Assembly (NCBI GenBank): GCA_048213135.1
Contig: PS015009.1
Span: 2,170,001-2,234,000 of the forward strand
Length of the DNA: 64,000 nt
Direction: 5' to 3'
DNA from: Reclinomonas americana ATCC 50394
Taxonomy: Eukaryota; Jakobida; Jakobea; Jakobida
Shown one piece after another: positions 34,274 through 43,711 of this stretch. The position numbers were made by a program, and so were the translations under genes. Each line of letters starts with the position of its first letter. Position 1 is the stretch's first letter. A model generated the notes under the pieces. The model was not told the DNA's origin and ran no database searches. It saw only the letters and a list, made by a program, of their open reading frames with translations.

Positions 34274-37200
34274 TTACTTATTTTTTTTGCTGTTGTTAAA
34301 TGAAGGTGTTCCCATGCGTAATGCTTCTTCAATGGTTTTTAGCCTGCTGTCGGTCTGTTCCTGTTTCTTTTTCATGTCGCTGATGATGTTGAGGAAACCG
34401 TTGTTTACAATGCCTACTACGGTATTCGCCACTTTAGGGCCTTCATTGCTGTTGGTAGCCCAGGAGCGGCCCACTACCAGTTTATGATCTTCAATGGTCA
34501 TGTCTTTGGGATGTATGGCGGTGCCGTAACCACTGATGGCCGATCGGGCAACAATGTAATCACCCGCGGTAACAGCACCTACTACTTTCACAGGTACCTG
34601 GCCCATGAATGCTACGTTATTACCCATGTCTGTTTTACCGGCTTCGGGTATATTGCCGAGTACGATGGGTTTGTGGGATACTGCCATGATCTGTTCGGCG
34701 CCTTTCAGGTCCTTAGTAATTCTGCCGCCTTTTACCCCCACAATATCACCGGCGCTGATCGTTTCATTCGGGTTCTCCCTTTCCAGCCACTCGGCATAGT
34801 CACCATGACCGGAAGCATATTCCACGCCGATATTATTAAAGTCGTCAGCCATTTCGGTAACGCCGGCAAAAACACTCAGCATGTCTTTCAGCAGGTCCAG
34901 ACCCACCATCTGGCTTACCATGTTCAATATTTTCACGCCATCGAAATAATCATATGAAAAGTCAACGATGGATTGTGCCCGTATGGCACCGAGTTTACGT
35001 CCGTCTTTATCGGCGAAGTTGATGAACTCGTTCGATTTGGTCAGGCTGTTGGTCACATCCGTACCTCTTAACGTTGGCCATTCCAGCGCGGGTAATCCTA
35101 CAACAGGGATGTTGGGAATTTTTGGCATAACCGTTACGCGGGGTATTACCTCCGTTGCAGGAATATCGAGCGCCGGAATTTTCAATGCGGGGATGCTGCC
35201 CAGCGGGTCAAGATCGATACCGGGGAAGATGGTGGTTTCGTTCCAGATGTGGATCTTGGGAATACCATATGGCCCGATCTGGTAAGGAAGTCCCAGCGCG
35301 TCATTGATCTGCTTGGTTACATAATTGGTCAGGTTAACCACGGTACCTACTACCCAGGTGTTGGGTACCAGGGTGATCATGTCAGTGATATCAAAATCAT
35401 CGCGGCCATAAGCCCAGTCACGCACCTGGTTCACCTGGTCGTTCAATCCGTCGAGATGCGGCAATGGTACACTTACCCAGTTGCTGCCGTCCCACATGGG
35501 ATTGGTTTTACCCAGTTTGATCTGTATACCATCACCGGCGGATGTGTTGGCGTTTTCAAACACAGCCAGGTAATCGGATGAATTGCCTTTTACCAGCAAA
35601 CGGCTGGAGTTCACACTATCGGTAACGTGTATACTCTTTTCTACGTCAAGATTATTTTTGAAACGGCCGGTTCCGTTCACCCATAATTTTTCAGCGGGTG
35701 TAAGGTTGCCGCCGCCAATGGCAATGTTGCCGGTGTTGCCATTGATGAGGAAACGGTTGGCATCGCCGCCGGATATATCATTGATCAGGAAATTACCGTT
35801 ACCAAAACCAGAAGTGCTTCCCCCTACAGTAAGGGCGAACTCTTTATTGCTGTTGTTCACCATACGCAGACGCAGGTTATTGCTGTTGCTGGTTTTCAGG
35901 CGCATACCATCGTCGCCGCCGGTGGCGAGTACATCCAGCCTGTATTGCGGTGTGTTGTTATTGATGCCTACATTGGTGCCGTCGTCGTACACCTGTGTAT
36001 TGAGCAGGCCGGTTCCGGAGGGCAGCCATTTGGCGAGATAATTTTGTGTGCCGGTGCCGGTAACAATGCCCACAGCCGCGGCGGTTTGCCAGGTGGCATT
36101 GCCTGCATTGTCGGTACTCAGTACTTTATTGAGTGATTCGCCGATGCCGGTGAACTGGATAGCGCCTTGTGTACGCAATGCTTTGGGCGCCGCGTTGCTG
36201 TTGACGATATTGGCAGCAAAACCAGTACCGTTGGTCGTTACATCCAGTGTGCTGTTATTATTGGTGGCGTTGGTATTTTTTAATGACGCCGTATGTCCTG
36301 ATCCGTTGGTAGTGGCAGAGAAAACATCACTGTTGTTCGCAGGGTTATTGATGCTGAGCTCCGTTACTTTTCCCGCGCCGGTTATATCTGCTGTGATCAC
36401 CGTGCCGCTGCCGTTGGAAGAAACTGCCAGTGTTGGCGATGCATTGGTGGAATTGGTGTTGCTGAAATTGGCGGTCTTACCCTGTCCGTTGGTCAACGCA
36501 TCGAGTACGATATTATTATTGGAAGAATTGTTGATGGCAAGGGAGACCGCTTTGCCATTACCCGTTGCCGTTACTACGGTGGCATCGCCTGCGCCGTTGG
36601 TGCTTACTGCCAGCGTTGGAGCCGTATTGAGTGAACCGGTGTTTACAAAATTACCGGCACTGCCCAGGCCATTGGTACTTACATCAAGTGTAGTAGCGGG
36701 GTTAGACGTGTTGGTGTTTTGCAGCGCGGCCACAGTTCCCCTGCCATTGGTGATGGCGCTGAGTACGCTGCTGCTGCTGGAACCATTGTTGATGGATAAT
36801 GCTGCGGCTTTTCCGGTGCCGGTCATTACCGACTGAAAAGCGTCGCCTGTGCCATTGGACACATTCATTAAGTTAACCGCAGGATTAGCGGTATTCGTAT
36901 TCTGAAAAACGCCGGCACTGCCGTTGCCCGACTGGAACCCCATTACGGAAGTACCGGAAGTGGATTGGCCATACACGCCGGTACCGGTGGTACTCGTACC
37001 GTACACACCTGTTCCGCCGGGGGCAATGCCGTATACTCCCCAACCATTGGCATTATGTTGTCCCATAACGCCGATACCGTTGGTGCCTGTTCCGTTATTC
37101 TGTCCCAGTACGCCTGCAGACATAGCGCCGGCACCGGTAGAGGACACGGTGCCTTTAATGGCGGCTACATTCGCGGCGGCAGAACCTGTACTGCCTTCAA

Positions 37201-37702
37201 GGGCAGAACTGTTGCTGTTGTTACCGGAATTAATAATGCGGAACAGGAACCCGTTATCAGATTGGGTTTTTGAAAATGGTAATACAATATCACCCGTAAC
37301 ATTGGAGTATAGCGTGAAAGGTGTACTCAGCATTTGCGTGGTGCCCAGGTTCACATAACTGGTACCGCCTTCAGGGTCTATTTCTACCTGCAGGTATTTG
37401 CTGCCGGTTTGCGCCCAGTTGATACCGGAGATTGTACCGGTAGTATTGATAGCGCCGGGGCTGCCTACAGCGATGTTGAAAAGTCCGAAAGCGTTGGTGA
37501 TGAGGTTACGTGTTTCCGAATACACAACAGCGCCGGTTGGCGAGCCCGAAATAATGCTCAGCCGGAGCGATATGCTTTTGTTGGGAATAACGTTACCTAC
37601 CGCGTTGCGGGCTACACCCTGGTAATTGAGCAGGTAGGGTGACTGCGCCAGTAAGGCCAGGTGAAAAAAGGCAACGCAAATGGTGAGCATTAATTTCTTC
37701 AT
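34274..37702 (-). CDS. large repeat-containing fibre-like surface protein
   Basis: 1142 residues with a signal peptide (ending LLAQ). Residues 20-140 carry the LLNYQGVARNAVGNV N-terminal domain widespread in Bacteroidota surface proteins. About 255-530 is a set of repeats of some 35-70 residues with xNTNxxNPxxTLxVSTNGxGxA and TGxGKAxxLxINN patterns, likely a beta-solenoid fibre. The C-terminal part (about 940-1100; GDYAEWLERENPNETISAGD, VSHKPIVLGN, VAFMGQVPVKVVG) resembles the auto-processing G2 domain of phage fibres. A short coiled coil ends the protein. Middle member of a three-gene operon. Confidence 0.8.
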   Translation of the reverse strand: MKKLMLTICVAFFHLALLAQSPYLLNYQGVARNAVGNVIPNKSISLRLSIISGSPTGAVVYSETRNLITNAFGLFNIAVGSPGAINTTGTISGINWAQTGSKYLQVEIDPEGGTSYVNLGTTQMLSTPFTLYSNVTGDIVLPFSKTQSDNGFLFRIINSGNNSNSSALEGSTGSAAANVAAIKGTVSSTGAGAMSAGVLGQNNGTGTNGIGVMGQHNANGWGVYGIAPGGTGVYGTSTTGTGVYGQSTSGTSVMGFQSGNGSAGVFQNTNTANPAVNLMNVSNGTGDAFQSVMTGTGKAAALSINNGSSSSSVLSAITNGRGTVAALQNTNTSNPATTLDVSTNGLGSAGNFVNTGSLNTAPTLAVSTNGAGDATVVTATGNGKAVSLAINNSSNNNIVLDALTNGQGKTANFSNTNSTNASPTLAVSSNGSGTVITADITGAGKVTELSINNPANNSDVFSATTNGSGHTASLKNTNATNNNSTLDVTTNGTGFAANIVNSNAAPKALRTQGAIQFTGIGESLNKVLSTDNAGNATWQTAAAVGIVTGTGTQNYLAKWLPSGTGLLNTQVYDDGTNVGINNNTPQYRLDVLATGGDDGMRLKTSNSNNLRLRMVNNSNKEFALTVGGSTSGFGNGNFLINDISGGDANRFLINGNTGNIAIGGGNLTPAEKLWVNGTGRFKNNLDVEKSIHVTDSVNSSRLLVKGNSSDYLAVFENANTSAGDGIQIKLGKTNPMWDGSNWVSVPLPHLDGLNDQVNQVRDWAYGRDDFDITDMITLVPNTWVVGTVVNLTNYVTKQINDALGLPYQIGPYGIPKIHIWNETTIFPGIDLDPLGSIPALKIPALDIPATEVIPRVTVMPKIPNIPVVGLPALEWPTLRGTDVTNSLTKSNEFINFADKDGRKLGAIRAQSIVDFSYDYFDGVKILNMVSQMVGLDLLKDMLSVFAGVTEMADDFNNIGVEYASGHGDYAEWLERENPNETISAGDIVGVKGGRITKDLKGAEQIMAVSHKPIVLGNIPEAGKTDMGNNVAFMGQVPVKVVGAVTAGDYIVARSAISGYGTAIHPKDMTIEDHKLVVGRSWATNSNEGPKVANTVVGIVNNGFLNIISDMKKKQEQTDSRLKTIEEALRMGTPSFNNSKKNK

Positions 37703-37737
37703 ATCAGTTGGTTTAGTATCGGGTATATCAGGGTTTA

Positions 37738-38271
37738 TCAGTTTACTTTAATGATCTTGAATGCACCTTTTTTAGCGAGTATGCCGTTGTTAACAGGTTG
37801 CAGCATGATGTTGAGAAAATAAGCACCGGCGGGGTAGCGGGTAAGGTCCCATTTTTCAATACGGCCGGTACCATAGTAATCAAATTGCCTGGTGGCCAGC
37901 ATTCTTCCCGATCCGTCCACCAGTTGCATGGTCACTTTGCCTTTGTTCTTACTGAAAAAATCAATCTCGAGTACGTTACGTACAGGATTGGGGAGTACTT
38001 TGATCTCTTCCTTATCCCAGGGCTGACCGGGGTAAGTCGTGGCCGGGTTATTGGTATAGGGTTGAAGAATGCCATTGGTCACCTGCAGGCTCGCATTGGT
38101 ATTACTCATGGTCTCAACAGCAGTTGCCTCGCCGAAGCTCCATTCAAAACGGTAAAAAGTAAAGAAGTTGGTCCCACCTGTTGTATTGAAGGTGGAAGGC
38201 GTAACACTCTGCGACAGGGCCGCAGTATGCAGGGTTGCCAGCACCAGCAGGCAGCAATAAATTTTTTTCAT
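37738..38271 (-). CDS. secreted protein with T9SS sorting domain
   Basis: 177 residues. Signal peptide (ending ALSQ), a short N-terminal beta region (FEWSFGEATAVETM) and a T9SS type A C-terminal sorting domain (about 90-177; ILPNPVRNVLEIDFFS-like segment KVLPNPVRNVLEID, YPAGAYFLNIML, FKIIKVN). So it is exported across the outer membrane by T9SS and possibly anchored. First gene of the surface operon; 35 bases before the fibre-like gene. Confidence 0.85.
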   Translation of the reverse strand: MKKIYCCLLVLATLHTAALSQSVTPSTFNTTGGTNFFTFYRFEWSFGEATAVETMSNTNASLQVTNGILQPYTNNPATTYPGQPWDKEEIKVLPNPVRNVLEIDFFSKNKGKVTMQLVDGSGRMLATRQFDYYGTGRIEKWDLTRYPAGAYFLNIMLQPVNNGILAKKGAFKIIKVN

Positions 38272-38468
38272 GCTAAGCAGTTAGAATACAGTGAACGCAA
38301 TAGGGGAAACGGGCTGAACGGGCAGTTTTAAAAGGGTTGCCGTGAACAAAGGCGGGATGGTTAGTAGTGGTTGACGGAAAGATAGGACGGCATATTGGCT
38401 GCCGCAATGTCAACTAGATGAAAGGAATTGTTAAGTAGATGAAAGCGGGGTTCGGGTAGACAGGGGGA

Positions 38469-39182
38469 TTATTTTCCCGGTAATGATTGCTGAACCGTTT
38501 CCCGGTAGCTCCTTCCCACCGGTATCGTCATGCCTTTTATTTCTACCGTTACAGCTGTATAGGCGGTTATCCTTTTACGGGCAGCTACAAAGGAACGGTG
38601 TATCCTTAAAAAATCTTCTTTCGGCAGTTGCAACAGTATTTCGGTAAGCGTGATCTTGGTCGTAAAGGATTGTTCAGTCGTAACGATGCTGATATATTCC
38701 TTCCTGCTTTCGATGTACAGGATGTCCTCGAGGAATATTTTTACTTTCTTCCTGTTCACATTGACGAGCAGGTGAGGCGGAGCTGTGGAAACTGCCGGAA
38801 ACGGGGATGAAGCAGTATCCTTGTGTAAACTGTTTTTCAGTTTATTCACCGCTGAAAGAAAACGATTGAAATGGATCGGCTTCAGCAGATAGTCCACCAC
38901 GTTCAGCTCGTATCCGTCAATCGCGTATTCGCGGTAGGCGGTTGTGATAATAACCTGCGGTGGCGCTTTGAGCGTCTTCAGGAAGTCGAGTCCTTTGATC
39001 CTTGGAAGGTGTATGTCCAGGAACATGACATCAATGTGTTCCTCTTGCAATACCTGCATCGCGTAGATACCATCCCGGCAAATATGATGGCATTGCAGAA
39101 AAGGTACCTGGTCAATATAGTCTTTCAGCACTTCCGCGGCCAGGGGTTCATCTTCCACCACCAGGCAGTTCATTTTTTCCAT
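38469..39182 (-). CDS. LytTR-family response regulator (pair 3)
   Basis: 237 residues: receiver (VEDE at 9-12, phospho-acceptor Asp56 in VMFLDIHLP, YLLKPI) and LytTR domain (about 130-235, IESRKEYISIVT and FLRIHRSFVAA). Paralogue of pair 1; first residues read MEKMNCLVVEDEPLA versus MKKIKCLVVEDEPLA in pair 1. Its ATG lies 35 bases inside the kinase gene. It ends near 38469, before a leftward surface operon, which could be a target. Confidence 0.92.
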   Translation of the reverse strand: MEKMNCLVVEDEPLAAEVLKDYIDQVPFLQCHHICRDGIYAMQVLQEEHIDVMFLDIHLPRIKGLDFLKTLKAPPQVIITTAYREYAIDGYELNVVDYLLKPIHFNRFLSAVNKLKNSLHKDTASSPFPAVSTAPPHLLVNVNRKKVKIFLEDILYIESRKEYISIVTTEQSFTTKITLTEILLQLPKEDFLRIHRSFVAARKRITAYTAVTVEIKGMTIPVGRSYRETVQQSLPGK

Positions 39183-40233
39183 AGCTGTTAAGGTTTATGG
39201 TAAGCTCTACGGTAAAGACAGCATCTTTATTACTGATATCCAGCTTTTGTTCGCTGTACACCAGTTCAAGCTGGCGGACAATATTATGCAGCCCGATAGC
39301 AGCCGGCCGGGCAGGTTCAGCGGCGCCTTCGAAACTGTTCTCTATTTTGAAAGACAGCTGTGCTTTTTCCAGGTGCAGGGAAATATGAATAAAAGAATTA
39401 AAATGGTTTTCACCCGCTCCGTGTTTGAAAGCGTTCTCTACCAGCGGTAACAATAATAAAGGAGCGATCAATTCACCTTCATGGTCAATGTTTTTATGAA
39501 AAGTCAGTTGCAACTCATCCGTGTACCTGATCTTTTGCAGGGCGATGTAGTCTTCCAGGAATTGTACCTCTCTTGCAATGGAGATCCTGTCGTTACCCGC
39601 CTCATACAGCATGAAACTGAGCAGTTCCGATAGCTTCAGTACTACCTCAGGCGCCTGGTCACTTTTCTTGCGGGTAAGGGCGTAAATGTTGTTGAGTGTA
39701 TTGAAAAGAAAATGAGGATGCAATTGGTTCTTCAGCAGTTTTAATTCGGTTACCAATTTTTCTTTCTCCAGGTTCTTTTCTTTTTCCTTTGCCGCAAGAA
39801 GGGTATTTACAAACTCAACGGCAATGAGCAGTGCAGCCGGGAAGGCTGCTTCTATCATGATGCTGAAGAAATGCTGGGGTTCAAAAAATCCCTGTCGTGG
39901 TGTAACAACCCCTTCATAAATATAAGGCAGTACCAGCTGGCGGGCGAGCAGTATCACCATGCAGATAGCTGCCAGGTAGGGCAGCAGTATCATACCCAGG
40001 TTGGTAATGACACCACTTTTTTTCCTCACAATAGCGGGTAAGGCATAGTAACCGATGTAGTAAGCCAGCAGGCTGTGAGGGAGTCCATAAATCAGCGAAG
40101 CGGCAAACGATTTTACCATCATCTTGTCTGCAGGCCAGGTGTGGATATACTCCTTCATCCACAATCTCTCGAAATAGGCAAGAAGGCACCAGTAACCCAG
40201 CCAGAAAAATATATGCACAGCAGCCTTTTTCAT
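39148..40233 (-). CDS. LytS-like sensor histidine kinase (pair 3)
   Basis: 361 residues from the ATG at 40233; the open frame reaches 104 codons further, but those residues are not kinase-like. Four to five membrane helices (1-145), coiled coil, phospho-acceptor His174 in QLHPHFLFNTLNNIYAL, N box LLLPLVENAFKHGAGEN and G box IGLHNIVRQLELVYSE. The tail LNSYGKNELPGGGR is encoded inside the regulator gene. Signal unknown. Confidence 0.9.
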   Translation of the reverse strand: MKKAAVHIFFWLGYWCLLAYFERLWMKEYIHTWPADKMMVKSFAASLIYGLPHSLLAYYIGYYALPAIVRKKSGVITNLGMILLPYLAAICMVILLARQLVLPYIYEGVVTPRQGFFEPQHFFSIMIEAAFPAALLIAVEFVNTLLAAKEKEKNLEKEKLVTELKLLKNQLHPHFLFNTLNNIYALTRKKSDQAPEVVLKLSELLSFMLYEAGNDRISIAREVQFLEDYIALQKIRYTDELQLTFHKNIDHEGELIAPLLLLPLVENAFKHGAGENHFNSFIHISLHLEKAQLSFKIENSFEGAAEPARPAAIGLHNIVRQLELVYSEQKLDISNKDAVFTVELTINLNSYGKNELPGGGR

Positions 40234-40389
40234 AGTCCAAATATCGGCTAAAATGCACGCTTGCCCAATTGTTGCCGTGAACAGCAGGCGAAAGTCTATG
40301 AACAGCACATGAATGTTCCCGGCATTTTGTAACGCCCGGTATCCTGTTGTAAAAGGTATACAGAAAGCGGCTGCCGGTGGCCGTACAGA

Positions 40390-40421
40390 TTGGGCATACA
40401 GGAGAGGCGGTAATAATTTTG
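40390..40421 (+). promoter_or_regulatory. promoter of the small lipoprotein gene
   Basis: TTG at 40390-40392, 21 bases, TAATTTTG at 40414-40421. The ATG at 40460 follows 38 bases later. Confidence 0.55.
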
Positions 40422-40459
40422 ATACCGGATTATTAAAAGAAAAATCAAACACTGGTAAT

Positions 40460-40849
40460 ATGAAAAAAATGATCCTGGCAGGAATGGCTGCTTTACTAAT
40501 GATAACGGGATTTACTTCCTGTGATAAAGATCCTGATGTATCCAACAGGGAAGTTACGTACGAGATTACCGGTAATTATTCAGGTCAACTTTTCGTTGTC
40601 ACCAGCGATAATGTAAATGGCAATGAAACCTTTACTGCCACTTCATTGCCCTGGATCATCGATAAGTCTTACGCGTCGAACGTTACCGGAATCGGTTTTG
40701 GGGGGAATAGTGTTGTCGGGCACCTGGGCGCAGCTGGCCAGACGGTAACTGTGAAGATATACGCAGACGGCTCAGTAGTACGCACAGGTACAGCTACCGC
40801 CGATGTCAACGGCATCGTATCATTGCCTTCACTGGGTTATGTATTTTGA
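40460..40849 (+). CDS. putative lipoprotein, unknown function
   Basis: 129 residues. N-terminal signal with lipobox-like MITGFTSCDKDPD (Cys at about residue 21), then a beta-sandwich-like domain (VTYEITGNYSGQLFVVTSDN, KSYASNVTGIGFGGNSVVGHLG, YADGSVVRTGTATADVNGIVS). Should be anchored in a membrane facing the periplasm or, if exported further, the surface. It resembles small Bacteroidota lipoproteins of unknown role. The ATG at 40460 is preferred over the long upstream extension of the frame. Confidence 0.78.
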   Translation: MKKMILAGMAALLMITGFTSCDKDPDVSNREVTYEITGNYSGQLFVVTSDNVNGNETFTATSLPWIIDKSYASNVTGIGFGGNSVVGHLGAAGQTVTVKIYADGSVVRTGTATADVNGIVSLPSLGYVF

Positions 40850-40958
40850 GGCCGGGTAAAATTAAAAACCGGGAAACGGCAGTTTTCTTGCCCTTGAAAA
40901 AATAGCCGGATCTTTTGGATTGGCAAACTGAATAATTCTACATCAAAATATAAATTCC

Positions 40959-41372
40959 ATGCGGGCATTCCCCTTTCTTTCCCTCCGCCAGTACCTGGTC
41001 ATTTTACGCGTAAGCGTTGCTGTTATGTTCCTGGCACATGCTATAGTACGGCTGTTTACCAATGATTCGATTGCCAGTTTCTCGGCTTATCTCGATGGTA
41101 AGGGATTCCCATTAGCTACAGCCATGGTGTGGGTGATCACAATTTTTGAAATAGCCGGGGGGCTTCTCCTGCTGCTTGGATTTTTTGTCAAATGGCTCAG
41201 TGCCGGGTTCATAGCGTTGCTTATCGCGGGCATTATCATCATACATGCGAGCCTGGGTTGGTTTGTTGGCGAACATGGTACCGGTGGCTGTGAATACAGC
41301 GTTGTACTTATTGTGGCTTTACTGGTGATTGCGGCCGCCGGGGAAGGCCGCTACAAGGAAGCGGATCAATAG
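40959..41372 (+). CDS. DoxX family membrane protein
   Basis: 137 residues with four hydrophobic helices (about 12-32, 50-70, 75-95, 108-125) and the family pattern LRVSVAVMFLAHAIVRLF, GFPLATAMVWVITIFEIAGGLLLLLGF. DoxX proteins are inner-membrane proteins of mostly unknown function, some part of quinone oxidation or stress systems. Stands alone. Confidence 0.85.
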   Translation: MRAFPFLSLRQYLVILRVSVAVMFLAHAIVRLFTNDSIASFSAYLDGKGFPLATAMVWVITIFEIAGGLLLLLGFFVKWLSAGFIALLIAGIIIIHASLGWFVGEHGTGGCEYSVVLIVALLVIAAAGEGRYKEADQ

Positions 41373-41476
41373 GTTTCAACTTTGCCTGCCCCGGAAAAGA
41401 GCATTGAGTGTTTGGGTATTCCCGCTTCCTTTTACTGACAAAGGGCGGGAATTTTTTATTGGTGATTTGTGCCGTG

Positions 41477-42982
41477 TCATACAGGCGAATTACCACCGGT
41501 AATAAAAGGAGGAGCCTGCTCTTTAATACCCAACACTTCTCGCATACTTTCCAGCGCGTTCTCATCTTCCGCCAGCACATACAGAATGTCATTGGCCAGC
41601 AGCATGGTTGATCCGTTTGGCGAAATATACAGGTCTGCCCGCTTAATGGCGAGAATATTGGTAGTGGCTGGTGTTGACAATTCAACAATTCTTTTGCCTG
41701 CAGCGGCTGAGCCCGGGGTGATCAGTATCTCTTCCATTTCGGATTTGATGTTGTCGGTCAGCTCAAAGTCGAGCCCGCGTCTTTTTTTGGTTTTGGGCGG
41801 AAGGGTCACATGCAGCAGTTTGGCCACATAGGAAAGTGTTGTTCCCTGTAATAGCACCGATGTGATCGAGATGAAGAATACCAGGTTAAAGATCAGCTCT
41901 GCTTTTGGTATACCAGCCAGTAAAGGATAGGTTGCAAATACAATCGGTACGCTGCCCCGTAATCCCACCCACGAAATGAACAGTTTGCTTCTTGTATTGG
42001 AAGAGAAGAATGACAGTGATGCGAAAACACCGATCGGCCTGGCAATAAATATCAGGAAAGCGGAGATGAGCAGTCCCATACCAATCAGCGGCATAATACG
42101 GGAAGGAAAGACGAGCAACCCGAGCGTAAGGAAGAGTATGATCTGCATGAGCCAGGCCTGTCCGTCATAAAATTTGATGAGGCTTCTTTTATGGACCATA
42201 TTGCTGTTGCCGATGATCACGGCGCACAGGTAAATGGCCAGGAAACCGTTACCACCAATAGCGTGTGTTACAGAGTAAGTAAATATGGCCAGCCCGAGGG
42301 TAAGAACAGGATAAAGTCCTTCAGTTTCGAGTTTGATGTTATTAATGAGCCACACGCTGGCCCTTCCCATTACAAAACCGATAGCGCCACCAAGGATAAA
42401 TTCTTTGAGGAAGGAAACAACCAGTTCCGGTACACTGGCATGGCCTGATGCCACAATACCGGTGAGGGTGATCGTAAGAAAATAAGCCATCGGATCATTA
42501 CTGCCGCTTTCCAGTTCCAGTACCGGGCGCAGGTAGCCTTTCAGTGCAACGCCCCTGTTGCGCAGGATGGAAAACACGGCCGCCGCATCTGTAGCGGAAA
42601 CTATAGACCCGAGCAGGAGACCCTCGAAGATGGTGAACCCGAAAACATAATGGACAAATACGCCTACAGCGATGGCGGTAAGAAACACGCCTAATGTTGA
42701 TAAAGCGATTCCTCTCCATATGACGGGCCTGATACTTTGCCAGTTCGTATCAAGCCCGCCGGAGAAGAGTATAAAGTTCAACGCCGTTATACCGATCAGC
42801 TGAGCAATAGCCGCATTGTCGAAATGGATACCACCAATTCCTTCCGAGCCGGCAAGTACGCCGACAATTAGAAAGAAGATGAGGGTGGGCACGCCCAGCT
42901 TGTGGGTTGTTTTGCCTGCAATGATGCTGATCAGCAACAGAACTGATCCTGTCAGCAGGATGTTTCCGGCGTCGATGGACAT
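41477..42982 (-). CDS. potassium/proton antiporter, CPA1 family (NhaP2/CvrA-like)
   Basis: 501 residues. About twelve membrane helices (1-385) with the family motifs GVLAGSEGIGGI, IVSATDAAAVFSIL (acidic exchange site) and LELESGSNDPMAYF, then a C-terminal cytoplasmic RCK_C (TrkA-C) domain (about 400-490, ITPGSAAAGKRIVELSTP, DILYVLAEDENALESMREVLG). It swaps K+ or Na+ for H+ across the inner membrane, and the RCK domain suggests nucleotide or ion gating. A 45-residue membrane peptide gene precedes it by 21 bases on the same strand. Confidence 0.9.
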   Translation of the reverse strand: MSIDAGNILLTGSVLLLISIIAGKTTHKLGVPTLIFFLIVGVLAGSEGIGGIHFDNAAIAQLIGITALNFILFSGGLDTNWQSIRPVIWRGIALSTLGVFLTAIAVGVFVHYVFGFTIFEGLLLGSIVSATDAAAVFSILRNRGVALKGYLRPVLELESGSNDPMAYFLTITLTGIVASGHASVPELVVSFLKEFILGGAIGFVMGRASVWLINNIKLETEGLYPVLTLGLAIFTYSVTHAIGGNGFLAIYLCAVIIGNSNMVHKRSLIKFYDGQAWLMQIILFLTLGLLVFPSRIMPLIGMGLLISAFLIFIARPIGVFASLSFFSSNTRSKLFISWVGLRGSVPIVFATYPLLAGIPKAELIFNLVFFISITSVLLQGTTLSYVAKLLHVTLPPKTKKRRGLDFELTDNIKSEMEEILITPGSAAAGKRIVELSTPATTNILAIKRADLYISPNGSTMLLANDILYVLAEDENALESMREVLGIKEQAPPFITGGNSPV

Positions 42983-43003
42983 AAGTAATGGTTTTACCTG
43001 CTG

Positions 43004-43141
43004 TTAATCTGCAGTGTTACGAGATATGGTGTTGTTTTGTGCGGCTTCGGATTTTTTATCCCTGTTGTGCACATATACCAGTATACCCACAATGAGGGCG
43101 AGAAAGCCCAGCAATGCCAGGGCCGTAAGAATTGTCGACAT
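43004..43141 (-). CDS. 45-residue single-helix membrane peptide upstream of the antiporter
   Basis: 45 residues from the ATG at 43141: one membrane helix (about 5-28, LTALALLGFLALIVGILVYV), then a short charged tail HNRDKKSEAAQNN. It is preceded by AAAAAAGAAATT. It sits 21 bases before the K+/H+ antiporter gene. KdpF-like small subunits have the same shape, so a stabilising or regulatory role is possible, but that is inference. Too short for standard gene finders. Confidence 0.6.
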   Translation of the reverse strand: MSTILTALALLGFLALIVGILVYVHNRDKKSEAAQNNTISRNTAD

Positions 43142-43225
43142 AATTTCTTTTTTAAGATGGAAACGATAATGAAGTAAAATGATACATGCCGCTGTTGTAA
43201 AACAGCGCATATACGTTTACCGGTC

Positions 43226-43579
43226 TTACCAGAAATTATGCGAAGGGTAATTATAAGAAAGATGATTATTCCCGTATATTTCTGTAAGGGGAATAAGAGG
43301 AGTGAAAGTGGCCGTAATGATGACGGCACTTTTTTCTTTTGCCGTGTAATGCAGGTAGCCCGGCGCTTTTTGTATACTGTGTGTTGCCTGCGTGCCTGCG
43401 GAAACGGCGAAGCCGGCCAGTTCTATATCCGGAACGATACTGCCTGAGCCCGGGTTAACAAAATGCCCCGGCTGTGTAACTGTTGCCAGATCAGGCTTTT
43501 GTAAGGCAGCCCCGTCGTTGTTGCCCAGTACCGCAGTAAAGAGAAACAATAAGAATATGGTGAGGCTGCGTTTTTTCAT
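43226..43579 (-). CDS. small secreted protein, unknown
   Basis: 117 residues with a signal peptide (MKKRSLTIFLLFLFTAVLG). The remainder has no known motif; the C-terminus LTEIYGNNHLSYNYPSHNFW is rich in Tyr/Asn. Divergent from the YifB gene. Reality is supported by the signal peptide and a start in normal context, but function is unknown. Confidence 0.6.
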   Translation of the reverse strand: MKKRSLTIFLLFLFTAVLGNNDGAALQKPDLATVTQPGHFVNPGSGSIVPDIELAGFAVSAGTQATHSIQKAPGYLHYTAKEKSAVIITATFTPLIPLTEIYGNNHLSYNYPSHNFW

Positions 43580-43711
43580 TGTTACAAAGATAACGAATTT
43601 AAAAAACGTCGTTTTTGGGAGGATGATTGGGGTTTAAAAGGGATAGTTTTTTTCTTTCAGTATTACGTTTTTTTCTTCTGGTCAGTTTGTACAACAGTTC
43701 TAGTTTTACCC

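Noticed and set aside
34274-37702. Prophage tail-fibre region
   Set aside because: The fibre-like protein has a signal peptide and T9SS neighbours, and no capsid, portal, terminase or integrase gene is near.
40234-40545. N-terminal extension of kinase 3
   Set aside because: These 104 codons carry no kinase-like sequence and the other two kinases begin directly with their first membrane helix.
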